This document shows, in pieces, positions 47,342 to 56,314 of a stretch of DNA of 64,000 nt. The DNA comes from an uncultured Pelagibacteraceae bacterium. Its GTDB lineage: Bacteria > Pseudomonadota > Alphaproteobacteria > Pelagibacterales > Pelagibacteraceae. The DNA lies in contig CABZNY010000001.1 of the NCBI GenBank assembly GCA_902527265.1, positions 26,964 through 90,963 of the forward strand. The letters run 5' to 3'. The translations under genes were made by a program, and so were the position numbers. The notes beneath the pieces were generated by a model. The model was not told the origin of the DNA and made no database searches. It saw only the letters and a list, made by a program, of their open reading frames with translations. The stretch's first letter is position 1; each line of letters starts with the position of its first letter.

Positions 47342-47639
47342 TAATTTTAACCATTTTATTAATTTTTAATTTGTCACTTAAAAGTTCAATTTCACTCAGA
47401 TTTTCTAATTTTTTTTGCTCAAATTTGTCCTCAAAGTAATATTGTTGATACTCCATTAATTTTTTTGGTGAAGTTAAAATATTATAATCAAGTAAAGTTA
47501 ATTCATAACGATCCTCTAATATTCTGATGTTTTCTTTTAATTGAAAAATTTCTTTATCCAGTTTTTTTGTGGAGTTTTTAGTTAAAGTTGTTGCAAATAT
47601 TAAAAAAATTATAGGGGTAAAAAAAAATAATTTTTTCAT
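47334..47639 (-). CDS. ftsL: FtsL-like division protein
   Basis: A 101-residue bitopic protein: membrane span at the N-terminus (LFFFTPIIFLIFATTLT), then a heptad-like coiled coil (LDKEIFQLKENIRILEDRYEL) and a short C-terminal tail. FtsL is too diverged for firm sequence assignment, but its size, topology and place between rsmH and ftsI leave little doubt. It would form the FtsQLB subcomplex. Confidence 0.85.
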   Translation of the reverse strand: MKKLFFFTPIIFLIFATTLTKNSTKKLDKEIFQLKENIRILEDRYELTLLDYNILTSPKKLMEYQQYYFEDKFEQKKLENLSEIELLSDKLKINKMVKINE

Positions 47640-47642
47640 AAA

Positions 47643-48638
47643 TTATCTTATACTCTCAACCTCAGTTAGATTTTTGAATTTTTGTCTAAAATCATTAAAA
47701 TCACATTTATCACTTATTTTAATTCCATATCTTAATTTTGCTGATCTTGAAGGTGGGTTTTGTTTTATCTCGTCAGTGCTGGGTAAAATAGGTTTTTTAT
47801 TAATTAATTTAAAACATTTTTCTGAAACTTCATTTTCAGGAAAATACCTTGAAGAATTTCTTTGTTCTGAATAATGTTTAAAAAAAAATTTAACAATTTT
47901 ATCTTCTATCGAGTGAAAAGTAACTACAGCTATTATACTGCCTACGGGAATTAAATTAAATGAATTAACCAAACCATTTATTAATTCACTGATTTCTTTA
48001 TTTACTAAAATCCTTAAAGCCTGAAAAACTTTTGTAGAATTATGTATTTTTGTTTTTTGATATTTTTTTACGTTATCAATTATTTTAACTAAATCTTCAG
48101 TTTTTATAATATTATTTTTTCTTTTATTTACTATTTCTTTTGCAATTTTTTTTGAATATTTTTCATCACCTAAAACTTTAAATACTTTAGCAAGATGATT
48201 TTCATCCATGTAAGATATTATATCATTAGCTGAAAAATCATTTATACCCATTTTCATGTTTAGTTTTCCTTTATCATGAAATGATAAACCTTTTTGCGAA
48301 TTTTTAATTTGATTAAGTGAATACCCTAGATCAAAAATTATACCTTTTATTTTATGATCTTTTAATTTGATTTGATCTAATTGAGAAAATTTTAGGTTAT
48401 AAAATTTAAATCTTTTATTATATTTTTTTTGGAGTTTTGATGTGCTACTTAAGACATCTTTATCTCGATCTAATGCAATAACATTGTTTTTTTTATTCTC
48501 AAGAATTTTTTTTGAGTATCCACCTTGACCAAAAGTACAATCAATAAATGTGCCACCATAAAGAGGGGAAATAATGCTAATTAATTCATTTAGCAAAACT
48601 GGAAAATGTTTTTTTTCCAAGTTTATGGTGGCATTCAT
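47643..48638 (-). CDS. rsmH: RsmH, 16S rRNA m4C1402 methyltransferase
   Basis: A 331-residue SAM-dependent methyltransferase (formerly MraW) for the ribosomal P site. HFPVLLNELISII at the start, SAM-binding FIDCTFGQGGYSKKIL, VIALDRDKDVL, GIIFDLGYSLNQI, and the C-terminal FHSIEDKIVKFFFK with PPSRSAKLR are all family signatures. In most dcw clusters it follows mraZ directly; here ftsZ stands between them, 18 bases upstream. Confidence 0.96.
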   Translation of the reverse strand: MNATINLEKKHFPVLLNELISIISPLYGGTFIDCTFGQGGYSKKILENKKNNVIALDRDKDVLSSTSKLQKKYNKRFKFYNLKFSQLDQIKLKDHKIKGIIFDLGYSLNQIKNSQKGLSFHDKGKLNMKMGINDFSANDIISYMDENHLAKVFKVLGDEKYSKKIAKEIVNKRKNNIIKTEDLVKIIDNVKKYQKTKIHNSTKVFQALRILVNKEISELINGLVNSFNLIPVGSIIAVVTFHSIEDKIVKFFFKHYSEQRNSSRYFPENEVSEKCFKLINKKPILPSTDEIKQNPPSRSAKLRYGIKISDKCDFNDFRQKFKNLTEVESIR

Positions 48639-48656
48639 TTATTTTTTTGAAGACCA

Positions 48657-50120
48657 TTAATTTTTTTGTCTTCTCAAAAATGCTGGAATTTCTAAATCGT
48701 CTTCTCCTTCTCTTGTTGTGCTTGTTTCCGTTGATAATGACGTTTCTTCTTCAGTTTCACTAATTGATTCATCAGAATTAAATAGCTCGGGTGTTTCTTC
48801 ATCAAAATCAAAATTCTCCAATCCATTTGATGGAGAAGAGTTGCTTTCACTTGTTTCAAAAGACTGCTCGGAAGCTGTGAATGATTCATTCTCTACAGTA
48901 TTTGTTTCCTCCGCAATATTTGTTGAACTCACTAATTCTTCTGAATTATCAGTTTCAAATGTTGCCTGACTTTCGGTTTCAGCTTTAATCTCTTCTTCTA
49001 TTTTAAGAGCATTTGCACCATTAGTCACAATTGAGCTGTTTTGGTTAGAGAATGTAAAAGCTTGAGAAGAACCTGTATTAGAAAAATCAGAATATCCAGG
49101 ATTTCTATTTTGTATTCTATGAACCATATTAATTACTGATTTCGGCTCTGGTTGTTGACCATCCAGAGAAGTAGCTACAATTGATACTCTCATTAAACCA
49201 TCAAGACTTTCATCGGTAATTGCTCCAATTATTAGTTCTGCTTCTGGATCTACTTCGGCTCTAACTTTATTAACAGCTTCATCTACTTCAAAAAGTTTAA
49301 GATCCTTCCCACCAGTAATATTGACTAGTAAGCCTTTAGCTCCTTTTAATGTGTAGTCATCTATAAGAGGATTGCTTATAGCCATCTCCGCAGCTTTAAC
49401 TGCTCTACCTTCGCCTTCGGCCTGACCAGTACCCATCATGGCCTTACCCATCGAACTCATAACTGTTTCAACATCTGCAAAATCTAAATTTATTAATCCA
49501 GGTCTTACCATAAGATCAGTAATGCTTTGAACTCCATGCTTTAGCACATCATTAGATAGCAAAAACGACTCTTCAAATGTAGTTTGTTCACTTGCAATTT
49601 TAAATAAATTTTGATTAGGAACTACAATTATAGTGTCTACATGTTTTCTTAATTCCTCAAGACCTTGATTTGCTTTTCTCATTCTTGAAGGTCCCTCATA
49701 TAAGAAAGGTAGGGTAACAACTCCAATCGTTAATATATTTAATTCTTTAGCAGCACGAGCAATAACATGTGCAGCACCCGTTCCAGTTCCACCACCCATT
49801 CCTGCAGTTATGAAAACCATGTTAGACCCTTGAAGAACATTAACAATTTCATTTAAGGATTCATCAGCAGCAGCTTCGCCTATATCTAATTTTGCTCCAG
49901 CACCTAAACCTTTTGTTAAGTTCAGACCCATTTGAATTTTCGTTTGAGCATGACTCAATCTAAGATCTTGAGCATCAGTGTTAACTGCTATAAACTCTAC
50001 ACCTTGTAAACCTGCTTCTATCATTCCGTTAATAGCATTTCCTCCAGCTCCTCCAATTCCTAAAACTAGTATTCTAGGTTTCAACTCTTTTATGTCTGGT
50101 GTTTTAAAATTAATTGTCAT
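48657..50120 (-). CDS. ftsZ: FtsZ, tubulin-like division GTPase
   Basis: A 487-residue cytoskeletal GTPase. The core (residues 1 to about 330) has [14 protein letters not shown], the tubulin signature GGGTGTGAA and the synergy-loop region [12 protein letters not shown] Ser/Glu/Thr-rich linker of about 130 residues follows, then the C-terminal peptide [13 protein letters not shown] that binds FtsA, as in other Alphaproteobacteria. GGGGGA before ATG 50120 is a good ribosome site. It follows mraZ by 11 bases and thus uses the mraZ promoter, an unusual place for ftsZ. Confidence 0.97.
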   Translation of the reverse strand: MTINFKTPDIKELKPRILVLGIGGAGGNAINGMIEAGLQGVEFIAVNTDAQDLRLSHAQTKIQMGLNLTKGLGAGAKLDIGEAAADESLNEIVNVLQGSNMVFITAGMGGGTGTGAAHVIARAAKELNILTIGVVTLPFLYEGPSRMRKANQGLEELRKHVDTIIVVPNQNLFKIASEQTTFEESFLLSNDVLKHGVQSITDLMVRPGLINLDFADVETVMSSMGKAMMGTGQAEGEGRAVKAAEMAISNPLIDDYTLKGAKGLLVNITGGKDLKLFEVDEAVNKVRAEVDPEAELIIGAITDESLDGLMRVSIVATSLDGQQPEPKSVINMVHRIQNRNPGYSDFSNTGSSQAFTFSNQNSSIVTNGANALKIEEEIKAETESQATFETDNSEELVSSTNIAEETNTVENESFTASEQSFETSESNSSPSNGLENFDFDEETPELFNSDESISETEEETSLSTETSTTREGEDDLEIPAFLRRQKN

Positions 50121-50131
50121 TTATCCCCCGT

Positions 50132-50587
50132 TTAGTTATTAAGTTTTTGCTCCCATTTAAGGTTAGCCCTGTTAATATTAGATTTTTTTCTTGCAGTGAC
50201 CCTAAATTTTTCAAAACTTGTTGGTTCCCATATTTGGAAGGTTTTTCCCTGACCAACAAACAACATGCTATTTTTTATTTTTGCATGTCTTAATAATTTT
50301 TCTGTAATAAGAATTCTTCCCTCGCTATCAAATTGTAAGTTAATACTTTCTGATAGTATTGAGGTAGCAAAATAATCTTTCTTATCCTCAAATGGATTTA
50401 AAGTGTCTATTGCATTTGAAATTTTTTCAATTCTATCTTGAGGCCAAGCCTCAATTGACTGATTATTAAATGATGGAAAGCATACAATTCCGTTGTATCC
50501 AGTGTTAGAAAGATAGCTTCTAAAACTAGCAGGCACAGACACCCTTCCTTTTTTGTCTAATTTGTTTTCGTAAGTAGATAAAAACAT
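50132..50587 (-). CDS. mraZ: MraZ, dcw-cluster regulator
   Basis: A 151-residue AbrB-like DNA-binding protein with two SpoVT-AbrB halves: STYENKLDKKGRVSVPASFR near the N-terminus and LQFDSEGRILITEKLLRHA in the middle, each with the DxxGR motif. In E. coli it represses its own dcw operon by binding TGGGN repeats. Three such repeats lie 20-44 bases before this start, so autoregulation is likely. First gene of the division cluster. Confidence 0.95.
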   Translation of the reverse strand: MFLSTYENKLDKKGRVSVPASFRSYLSNTGYNGIVCFPSFNNQSIEAWPQDRIEKISNAIDTLNPFEDKKDYFATSILSESINLQFDSEGRILITEKLLRHAKIKNSMLFVGQGKTFQIWEPTSFEKFRVTARKKSNINRANLKWEQKLNN

Positions 50588-50606
50588 AATCCATAAATTC
50601 CATATT

Positions 50607-50649
50607 TGGGATATTATGGGATATTATGGGTTTTAAATTAGATCGTCAA
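50607..50649 (-). promoter_or_regulatory. mraZ (dcw) promoter with three MraZ boxes
   Basis: On the plus strand TGGGA-TATTA-TGGGA-TATTA-TGGGT runs 50607-50631: three TGGGN units, each separated by 5 bases, exactly the spacing of the E. coli MraZ target. On the minus strand TTGACG (50649-50644), a 17-base spacer and TAATAT (50626-50621) give a promoter whose -10 element lies inside the boxes. Bound MraZ would cover the start region. The boxes lie on the strand opposite to mraZ. Confidence 0.8.
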
Positions 50650-50761
50650 CACCTAATATTATAATCGAGTATTCTTGATTTGTTCTAAATTTCTGCAATG
50701 CAGCTTAATAGAAATTTTGATTTAATTTAATAAGAGATTAAATTTATAAGGTTATGATTTT

Positions 50762-51117
50762 GCCAGATAAAATATAAGCCGGGTTCTGTCATTCAAACTT
50801 ATCATTTCTCTAGGCCTTAAATCACTTTAAGGCTCAAGCAACTAACCCAGATGACTAGCCAAAGACTGCTTTTCGTTATTTCTAACAGTGTCATCTCTAC
50901 TCAGTCTTGCTCCCAGTGGGGTTTTCCATGCACTAGCTGTTACCAACTTAGCCGGTGTGCTCTTACCACACCTTTTCACCCTTGCCTTGATAAGGCGGTT
51001 TATTTTCTGTGGCACTATCCCTAGGGTCGCCCCCGCCAGCAATTAACTGGCACTGTGTCTTTGTAGAGCCCGGACTTTCCTCTTTAATTAATTAAAGCGA
51101 TAAGTCATTTATCTGGC
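50762..51117 (-). ncRNA. rnpB: RNase P RNA, class A
   Basis: The catalytic RNA that trims tRNA 5' ends, about 356 bases. The 5' GCCAGATAAA (51117-51108) pairs with the 3' TTTATCTGGC (50771-50762) to form P1. Conserved pieces in order are GAGGAAAGTCCGGGCTC, GGTGAAAAGGTGTGGTAAGAG followed by CACACC, and the closing AGAACCCGGCTTA, all hallmarks of bacterial type A. The ends are taken from the P1 pairing and may be off by a few bases. A 66-codon frame inside is chance. Confidence 0.95.
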
Positions 51118-51157
51118 AACCGAACAATATAAATTTTTTTAAAAAATTCAACATTAA

Positions 51158-51892
51158 TTATTTAAGTTTAACAAGGGATTTTGCAATCATATAACATTCT
51201 AGATCTAATTTTCCATCAACTAACCTAGGTCTAAATCTCATTTGAAAAATTTTAATGAGTTTTTTTAATTGATTAGATTTGGAATATTCAATTCTATAAC
51301 CAATTTTTTTTAAATAATTAATAAATTTAATTAAATTTGATTGTGATATTTTGCCTCTAAATGTTTTGGTTTTTCTTGAATTGATATTGTGCCAAATTCC
51401 GATTTTATTTTTGTATAAAAGTTTCCATGGAAATTTTTCTCCTGGGTCTATTTTTCGTAAAGGAGCAATATCTGAGTGACCTAAAATATTTTTTTTGTTA
51501 ATTTTATATTTTTTAATTAAAAACTTTGAAATTTTAATTAGAGATTTGACTTGTCTACTATTAAATTTTCTATAACCATATTTATGACCGGGATTTGAAA
51601 TCTCAATTCCTATTGAATTATAATTTAAAGACTTATGATTTCTCCAATGAGATTTACCAGCATGCCAAGCTATATATAAATCAGGAACCATTCGAATAAG
51701 ATTTCCTGATACAGTAATAAAATAGTGACAACTTACATTAGAATTAATACTTGTTAACTTTTTGATCGCTGATTTATCATTTTTCATTCCAGTATAGTGA
51801 TAAATTAAATACTTTATTTTATTTTTGTCTCTTTTTTTTAAATTAAAATTTGGGGAATAGTTAATAATCATTTTTTCAACATTTTTCTGCAT
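51158..51892 (-). CDS. N-acetylmuramoyl-L-alanine amidase, AmpD/AmiD-like
   Basis: Zinc amidase (Amidase_2) of about 244 residues that cuts the MurNAc-L-Ala bond in peptidoglycan. Zinc-site and catalytic residues are seen in IYHYTGM, CHYFITVSGNLIRMVPD, IAWHAGKSHW, SIGIEISNPGH, LGHSDIAPLRKIDPGEKFPW. The C-terminal 60 residues (LKKLIKIFQMRFRPRLVDGKLD) look like a peptidoglycan-binding domain, as in AmiD. No signal peptide is seen, which favours recycling in the cytoplasm. The ATG at 51892 or 51871 may be used; the frame to 51904 needs TTG. Confidence 0.85.
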   Translation of the reverse strand: MQKNVEKMIINYSPNFNLKKRDKNKIKYLIYHYTGMKNDKSAIKKLTSINSNVSCHYFITVSGNLIRMVPDLYIAWHAGKSHWRNHKSLNYNSIGIEISNPGHKYGYRKFNSRQVKSLIKISKFLIKKYKINKKNILGHSDIAPLRKIDPGEKFPWKLLYKNKIGIWHNINSRKTKTFRGKISQSNLIKFINYLKKIGYRIEYSKSNQLKKLIKIFQMRFRPRLVDGKLDLECYMIAKSLVKLK

Positions 51893-51946
51893 TATTTTAA
51901 ACAATTAAATGTTTAAATAAATAGAAGATATAATATAAACAGATTA

Positions 51947-52747
51947 ATGAAAAAAATTTTAATATTCTCTATTTTTTTAATTTCTCAACTTGTAACATTC
52001 AACGTTTTTGCAGGATCAGATGGTACGTTAGAAATAAAAAATGAAACTAAAGAGAGTACTTCTGAGGTAAAAGATTGTTTTGAAACTGTTAATAGAGGTA
52101 TTTTTGCTTTGAATCAGGGTTTAGACAAAATCTTTTTTAAACCTGTTGCAAAAGGCTATAGGTACTTGCCAAAACCTATCAGATCAGGAACTAGCAATGC
52201 TCTTAGTAATTTATCAAATGTAGTCACGGTACCTAATAATATTTTACAGGGACAGATAAAGGAAGCGGGAATTAATGCATTGAGATTTTCTATTAATTCA
52301 ACACTCGGTATTGCAGGTATCTTTGATGTGGCTTCTTATTATGGTCTAAATAAAACAGATAAAGAGGATTATGGACAAACCCTAGGAACCTGGGGGATAA
52401 AAGAGGGATGTTATTTTGTACTTCCAGTTCTTGGACCTACAACTATAAGGGATTCTATTGGATCAATAGCAAATTTTTCAGGTGGTGACGCATGGTTTAA
52501 TGTTACAGTAGCTAACAATACTAAATACTTTGAAAATTCTGACTATTATTATTCTAGATTAACTGCTGGTGTTGATTTTAGGGCAAAAAATTTAGAAGCT
52601 TTTGACAGTCTAGAAAAAAATTCTTTAGATCTTTATGCATCAGTCAGAAGTCTTTATTTACAGGATAGAAAAAGGAAAATTTTAAATCTTGATGAGACTA
52701 CGGAAACTATGAATGATGATGATTGGGAAGAAATAGATACCCAATAA
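51947..52747 (+). CDS. mlaA: MlaA-like outer membrane lipid asymmetry protein
   Basis: A 266-residue MlaA/VacJ protein that takes misplaced phospholipids from the outer leaflet. Landmarks: CFETVNRGIFALNQGLDKIFFKPVAKGYRYLPKP, RFSINSTLGIAGIFDVASYYGL, DYGQTLGTWGIKEGCYFVLPVLGP and TIRDSIGS. The signal peptide (MKKILIFSIFLISQLVTFNVFA) has no lipobox cysteine, so unlike E. coli MlaA it is probably not lipidated. Followed 6 bases later by mlaC. Confidence 0.9.
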   Translation: MKKILIFSIFLISQLVTFNVFAGSDGTLEIKNETKESTSEVKDCFETVNRGIFALNQGLDKIFFKPVAKGYRYLPKPIRSGTSNALSNLSNVVTVPNNILQGQIKEAGINALRFSINSTLGIAGIFDVASYYGLNKTDKEDYGQTLGTWGIKEGCYFVLPVLGPTTIRDSIGSIANFSGGDAWFNVTVANNTKYFENSDYYYSRLTAGVDFRAKNLEAFDSLEKNSLDLYASVRSLYLQDRKRKILNLDETTETMNDDDWEEIDTQ

Positions 52748-52753
52748 TCAATA

Positions 52754-53344
52754 ATGTTAAAAACTAAATTACTTTCATTAATATTCATTTATGCATTATT
52801 TACAATTCCTATTCAGGCAAAAGAACCAGGCAAATTAATAAATGAAATTGTTAATGAAGCTTCAGTAATATTATCAAGCTCAGACCCTGTGGAGTCTAAA
52901 ATTATCAAATTGAATAACATTGCAGAAAAGAGTGTGGATATAGATGGAATAGGAATGTACACACTTGGAAAATATCGTAAAAATTTAAATGAGGATCAAA
53001 AAATTAAATATAAAAAACTCTTTAGAAGTTATTTTTTAAAAAGTTTTTCTAGTCGCCTAGTAGATTATTCAAATCCCAAAATAAACGTTATTTCTGAAAA
53101 AAAAATAAATGAAAAATATACAATTGTAAAAACAGTATTAGAGGAAACATCTAAGAATCCAAGAATTGAAATCGATTGGAGAATTTATACTAAAAACCCT
53201 AAAAGGCCATTAATAAGAGATCTGATTGTTGAGGGATTAAGTTTAGCTAGAACTCAAAAAGAGGAGTTTAAATCTATTATGCAGAATAATAACAATGATA
53301 TTAATTTTCTTTTTAAATCTTTCGAAGAATTCTTAATCAAATAA
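52754..53344 (+). CDS. mlaC: MlaC-like periplasmic phospholipid carrier
   Basis: A 196-residue exported protein (signal MLKTKLLSLIFIYALFTIPIQA) of the MlaC/Ttg2D family, shuttling phospholipid between MlaA and the inner-membrane MlaFEDB complex. IDGIGMYTLGKYRKNLNEDQKIKYKKLFRSYFLKSFSSRLVDY is a typical central helix region, followed by IDWRIYTKNPKRPLIRDLIVEGLSLARTQKEEF. MlaFEDB is not in this window. Family assignment is by pattern and by its place after mlaA. Confidence 0.88.
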   Translation: MLKTKLLSLIFIYALFTIPIQAKEPGKLINEIVNEASVILSSSDPVESKIIKLNNIAEKSVDIDGIGMYTLGKYRKNLNEDQKIKYKKLFRSYFLKSFSSRLVDYSNPKINVISEKKINEKYTIVKTVLEETSKNPRIEIDWRIYTKNPKRPLIRDLIVEGLSLARTQKEEFKSIMQNNNNDINFLFKSFEEFLIK

Positions 53345-53369
53345 ATATCATGGACAATTAAAGTATATT

Positions 53370-53446
53370 TGGTGGGCCCGCCAGGACTCGAACCTGGGAC
53401 CAATACATTATGAGTGTACTGCTCTAACCAACTGAGCTACAGGCCC
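53370..53446 (-). tRNA. tRNA with CAU anticodon, probably tRNA-Ile2 (or elongator Met)
   Basis: A 77-base cloverleaf with encoded CCA. The acceptor GGGCCTG/CGGGCCC, D arm GCTCAGTTGGTTAGAGC, anticodon loop CTCATAA and T loop TTCGAGT are regular. C4-G69 and C5-G68 pairs, known TilS determinants, favour the lysidine-modified isoleucine tRNA that reads AUA, common in AT-rich genomes. Elongator methionine remains possible. Confidence 0.9.
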
Positions 53447-53491
53447 TAAAACAAAAAGCTTTTACTCTTTTTACAAACTTCATTCAAGATA

Positions 53492-54301
53492 TTATCTTAA
53501 AGTTTCTTTAAAAAATAAAGTATGGTGATAAATATAGAAAGTAAAAATTAATTCTTGTAATTCCGAGAGTCTTATAAAGTTAAATGTAAATAAATCGTAA
53601 ATTTCTGCTAAATTTATAGTATATGTATAATTACTATATCCGGGGTGTAAATTAAATTGGTCTACAAATAAATCTGGGAGTATAAATATTAATAAAATTA
53701 TTGAGATATATTTTATCTTTTCATATGGAAAAACAAAGTCAATATAAGTTTTTTTTAAAGAGAATAATTTTAGAAATTTTACAAGAAAGATTGAAAATCC
53801 ACACCATAAAGTTAAAATTCCTCTAGGGAGTTGGTCAAAAATGTTGGAAATATTATGAATGTTTGTTTCACCTTGATTATTTAATATCATAAATATTTCA
53901 TTAGTTTTCCATTTAAAATAATGTTGTCCCCAAGATATTTCTTCAAAGAAAAAATAAATTATACCAAGTGTATAAAAATATAAAAAATATAAAAAAACTT
54001 TAGAAAATTTATGTTTGTTTTTTATAATAATATTTTTTATTAAATGATAGATTGTTAATACAAGAAACAATATTTGAAAGGACTCTACTAGTTTAGTTTC
54101 ATTCCAAATCAATGGATTAAACCCATTTCTAGATTTATCAAAAAAAGTGAAGGCTGTATTACATTTATTTTTAAAACTTAATTCCTCAAAACAAAAGTAA
54201 GCTAGCTTGTAAGAATAATAATAAAAAAAACCTTCTACTAATAAAAAAATTATTAAAATTATGAATAACCTAAATTGGAATTTAAAATTAGTATTTGACA
54301 T
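53492..54301 (-). CDS. Multi-span membrane protein of unknown function (EEISWGQ motif)
   Basis: A 269-residue protein with about six hydrophobic segments (FRLFIILIIFLLVEGFFYYY; SFQILFLVLTIYHLI; VFLYFLYFYTLGIIYFFF; LTLWCGFSIFLVKFL; YISIILLIFILPDLFV). A motif after the third span, EEISWGQHYFKWKTNEIF, followed by NNQGETNIHNI, recurs in unnamed bacterial membrane proteins I have seen; the paired Glu residues at the membrane edge could bind metal. It lies alone between two tRNA genes, a typical place for inserted genes. No function can be assigned. Confidence 0.75.
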   Translation of the reverse strand: MSNTNFKFQFRLFIILIIFLLVEGFFYYYSYKLAYFCFEELSFKNKCNTAFTFFDKSRNGFNPLIWNETKLVESFQILFLVLTIYHLIKNIIIKNKHKFSKVFLYFLYFYTLGIIYFFFEEISWGQHYFKWKTNEIFMILNNQGETNIHNISNIFDQLPRGILTLWCGFSIFLVKFLKLFSLKKTYIDFVFPYEKIKYISIILLIFILPDLFVDQFNLHPGYSNYTYTINLAEIYDLFTFNFIRLSELQELIFTFYIYHHTLFFKETLR

Positions 54302-54315
54302 AAATTAAATCCATA

Positions 54316-54390
54316 TGGTGGGCCGTGTTGGTTACGCTCCAACTACCCCTGCAATGTCAATGCAGTACTCTACTATTGAGCTAACGGCCC
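54316..54390 (-). tRNA. tRNA-Val (GAC anticodon) with irregular D and T loops
   Basis: A 75-base cloverleaf with encoded CCA. All stems pair: acceptor GGGCCGT/ACGGCCC (7 pairs), D stem GCTC/GAGT, anticodon stem CTGCA/TGCAG with loop TTGACAT, T stem GTTGG/CCAAC. The D loop AATAGTA lacks the G18-G19 pair, and the T loop AGCGTAA lacks the standard TTCRANN. Anticodon GAC predicts valine. Normal tertiary D-loop/T-loop contacts cannot form as usual. Confidence 0.82.
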
Positions 54391-54411
54391 TTATTTAGCC
54401 CCTTCTCTAGT

Positions 54412-56250
54412 TTAGCTTTCTAAGAAACTTTTTAGTTGTTTTGATCTGCTTGGATGTTTTAATTTTCTTAGAGCCTTTGCTTCAATTTGACGAATTCTTT
54501 CCCTAGTTACTGAAAACTGAAGCCCAACCTCTTCTAAAGTATGATCGGTATTCATGCCCACTCCAAACCTCATTCTCAAAACTCTTTCCTCTCTTGGAGT
54601 TAAAGTGGATAAAATTTTAGTTGTAGCTTCACTCAAATTTGATTTAATCGCTTGCTCTAATGGTGCTAATGCTTTTGTGTCTTCTATAAAGTCTCCTAAA
54701 CTACTATCCTCTTCATCCCCAACTGGCTTTTCAAGTGATACTGGCTCTTTTGATATCTTTAATACTTTTCTTACCTTTTCCAATGGCATTCTTAATTTTT
54801 TTGCTAACTCTTCTGGTGTCGCTTCTCTACCAAATTCACTCAAGATTAGTCTCTGAGTTCTCACAATTTTATTTATTGTCTCTATCATGTGCACAGGTAT
54901 TCTAATAGTTCTAGCTTGATCTGCAATTGACCTAGTAATTGCTTGTCTTATCCACCACGTAGCGTAAGTAGAAAATTTATATCCTCTTCTGTACTCAAAT
55001 TTATCAACTGCTTTCATCAATCCTATATTACCTTCTTGAATTAAATCAAGGAATTGCAAACCTCTATTAGTATATTTTTTAGCAATAGAAATAACTAACC
55101 TTAAATTAGCTTCGACCATCTCCTTTTTTGCAATTCTTGACTCTTTTTCACCTTTTTGAATTCTGCTTACCATTAATTTAAATTCTGTAACAGACATTCC
55201 AAGTTTCTTGCTTATCTCTACTAATCTGTCTCTTATATTCTTGAACTCTACTTTATTTTTTTGAAAAAACTTTTTCCAGACTTCATTAGTATCTAAGAAA
55301 TTTTTTAAATTAGGATTTATCTCATTACCAACATAAAATTTTATAAATTCGTCCCTAGAAATTTTTTCATTTATTGCAAGTCTTAACAAATTTCCCTCGA
55401 GTGATACTATTTTTCTGTTTTCTATGTAGTGTTTTTGTACCAATTCCTCTAACTCTGAGGGAGATAACTGGAGTGATTTAATATTTTCTAAAACATCATC
55501 AACAATTTTTTTATAATTCTTATCTTTAGATGACGAAAATGTTTTAGAATTTATAACACAGTCTAATTTTTCATTCTGATATTTTATTAGTTTATTGTAT
55601 TCTTTTGTTAAATTATTAATTGTAAGTAAAACTTTTGGTTTAATCTCAGTTTCCATCGCAGCAAGAGTAGGATTGAATTCATCATCGTCAGAATTGGAGT
55701 TGCTCTCCTCATTATTTTGAGAGTCACTTCCATCATCTGACTTTTTTTGTTTTGCACTTTGTCCAGTATCTTCATCTTCCATGTAATTAGTATCAATATC
55801 AATAATTTCTCTTACTAGAATTTCATCGTTCTGAAGCTTGTGATTCCACTCAAAAAACTGTTGAGCTGTAATTGGACTTTGGGAGAGAGCATTTAACATT
55901 ACATCTTTTCCTGCTTCTATTCGTTTCGCAATGGCAATTTCACCTTCTCTAGAAAGTAGTTCTACTCCCCCCATCTCTCTTAGATACATTCTGATAGGGT
56001 CGTCACTTTTCTCGATTGATTTACCTTCCTCCTTAGATCCGTTATCTTTTTTTCTTAAAACTTTGAAATCTGCTTTCTTTTCAACTAATATTATCTTCTC
56101 ATCAAGAATATGAATAAATGCCTGTTCTAGGTTTTCGTTCGATAAATTTCTTTTTCCTAAAGATTTATTTAATTCTTCATGAGTTATGAAGCCTCTATGG
56201 ACACCCCTGCCCATTAATCTAGCAAATGATTTTGTAATTATACGTTCCAC
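54412..56250 (-). CDS. rpoD: RpoD, primary sigma-70 factor
   Basis: A 612-residue housekeeping sigma factor. Region 1.2 ([32 protein letters not shown]), non-conserved acidic segment ([18 protein letters not shown]), region 2 ([56 protein letters not shown]), region 3 ([12 protein letters not shown]) and region 4 ([13 protein letters not shown]...[24 protein letters not shown]) are in order. Together with dnaG and yqeY it forms the classical macromolecular-synthesis group. Next to the tRNA-Val gene. Confidence 0.98.
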   Translation of the reverse strand: MERIITKSFARLMGRGVHRGFITHEELNKSLGKRNLSNENLEQAFIHILDEKIILVEKKADFKVLRKKDNGSKEEGKSIEKSDDPIRMYLREMGGVELLSREGEIAIAKRIEAGKDVMLNALSQSPITAQQFFEWNHKLQNDEILVREIIDIDTNYMEDEDTGQSAKQKKSDDGSDSQNNEESNSNSDDDEFNPTLAAMETEIKPKVLLTINNLTKEYNKLIKYQNEKLDCVINSKTFSSSKDKNYKKIVDDVLENIKSLQLSPSELEELVQKHYIENRKIVSLEGNLLRLAINEKISRDEFIKFYVGNEINPNLKNFLDTNEVWKKFFQKNKVEFKNIRDRLVEISKKLGMSVTEFKLMVSRIQKGEKESRIAKKEMVEANLRLVISIAKKYTNRGLQFLDLIQEGNIGLMKAVDKFEYRRGYKFSTYATWWIRQAITRSIADQARTIRIPVHMIETINKIVRTQRLILSEFGREATPEELAKKLRMPLEKVRKVLKISKEPVSLEKPVGDEEDSSLGDFIEDTKALAPLEQAIKSNLSEATTKILSTLTPREERVLRMRFGVGMNTDHTLEEVGLQFSVTRERIRQIEAKALRKLKHPSRSKQLKSFLES

Positions 56251-56314
56251 AATAAAAAACTCAGGATGTATATAATGCTAAAATTAAAAAAATCTATTGG
56301 ATTCTGATTATAAT

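Noticed and set aside
48718..48969. 83-codon plus-strand Ser/Val-rich frame
   Set aside because: Shadow of the repetitive acidic linker of FtsZ.
50842..51042. 66-codon minus-strand frame
   Set aside because: It lies fully inside the RNase P RNA gene and has no protein family pattern.
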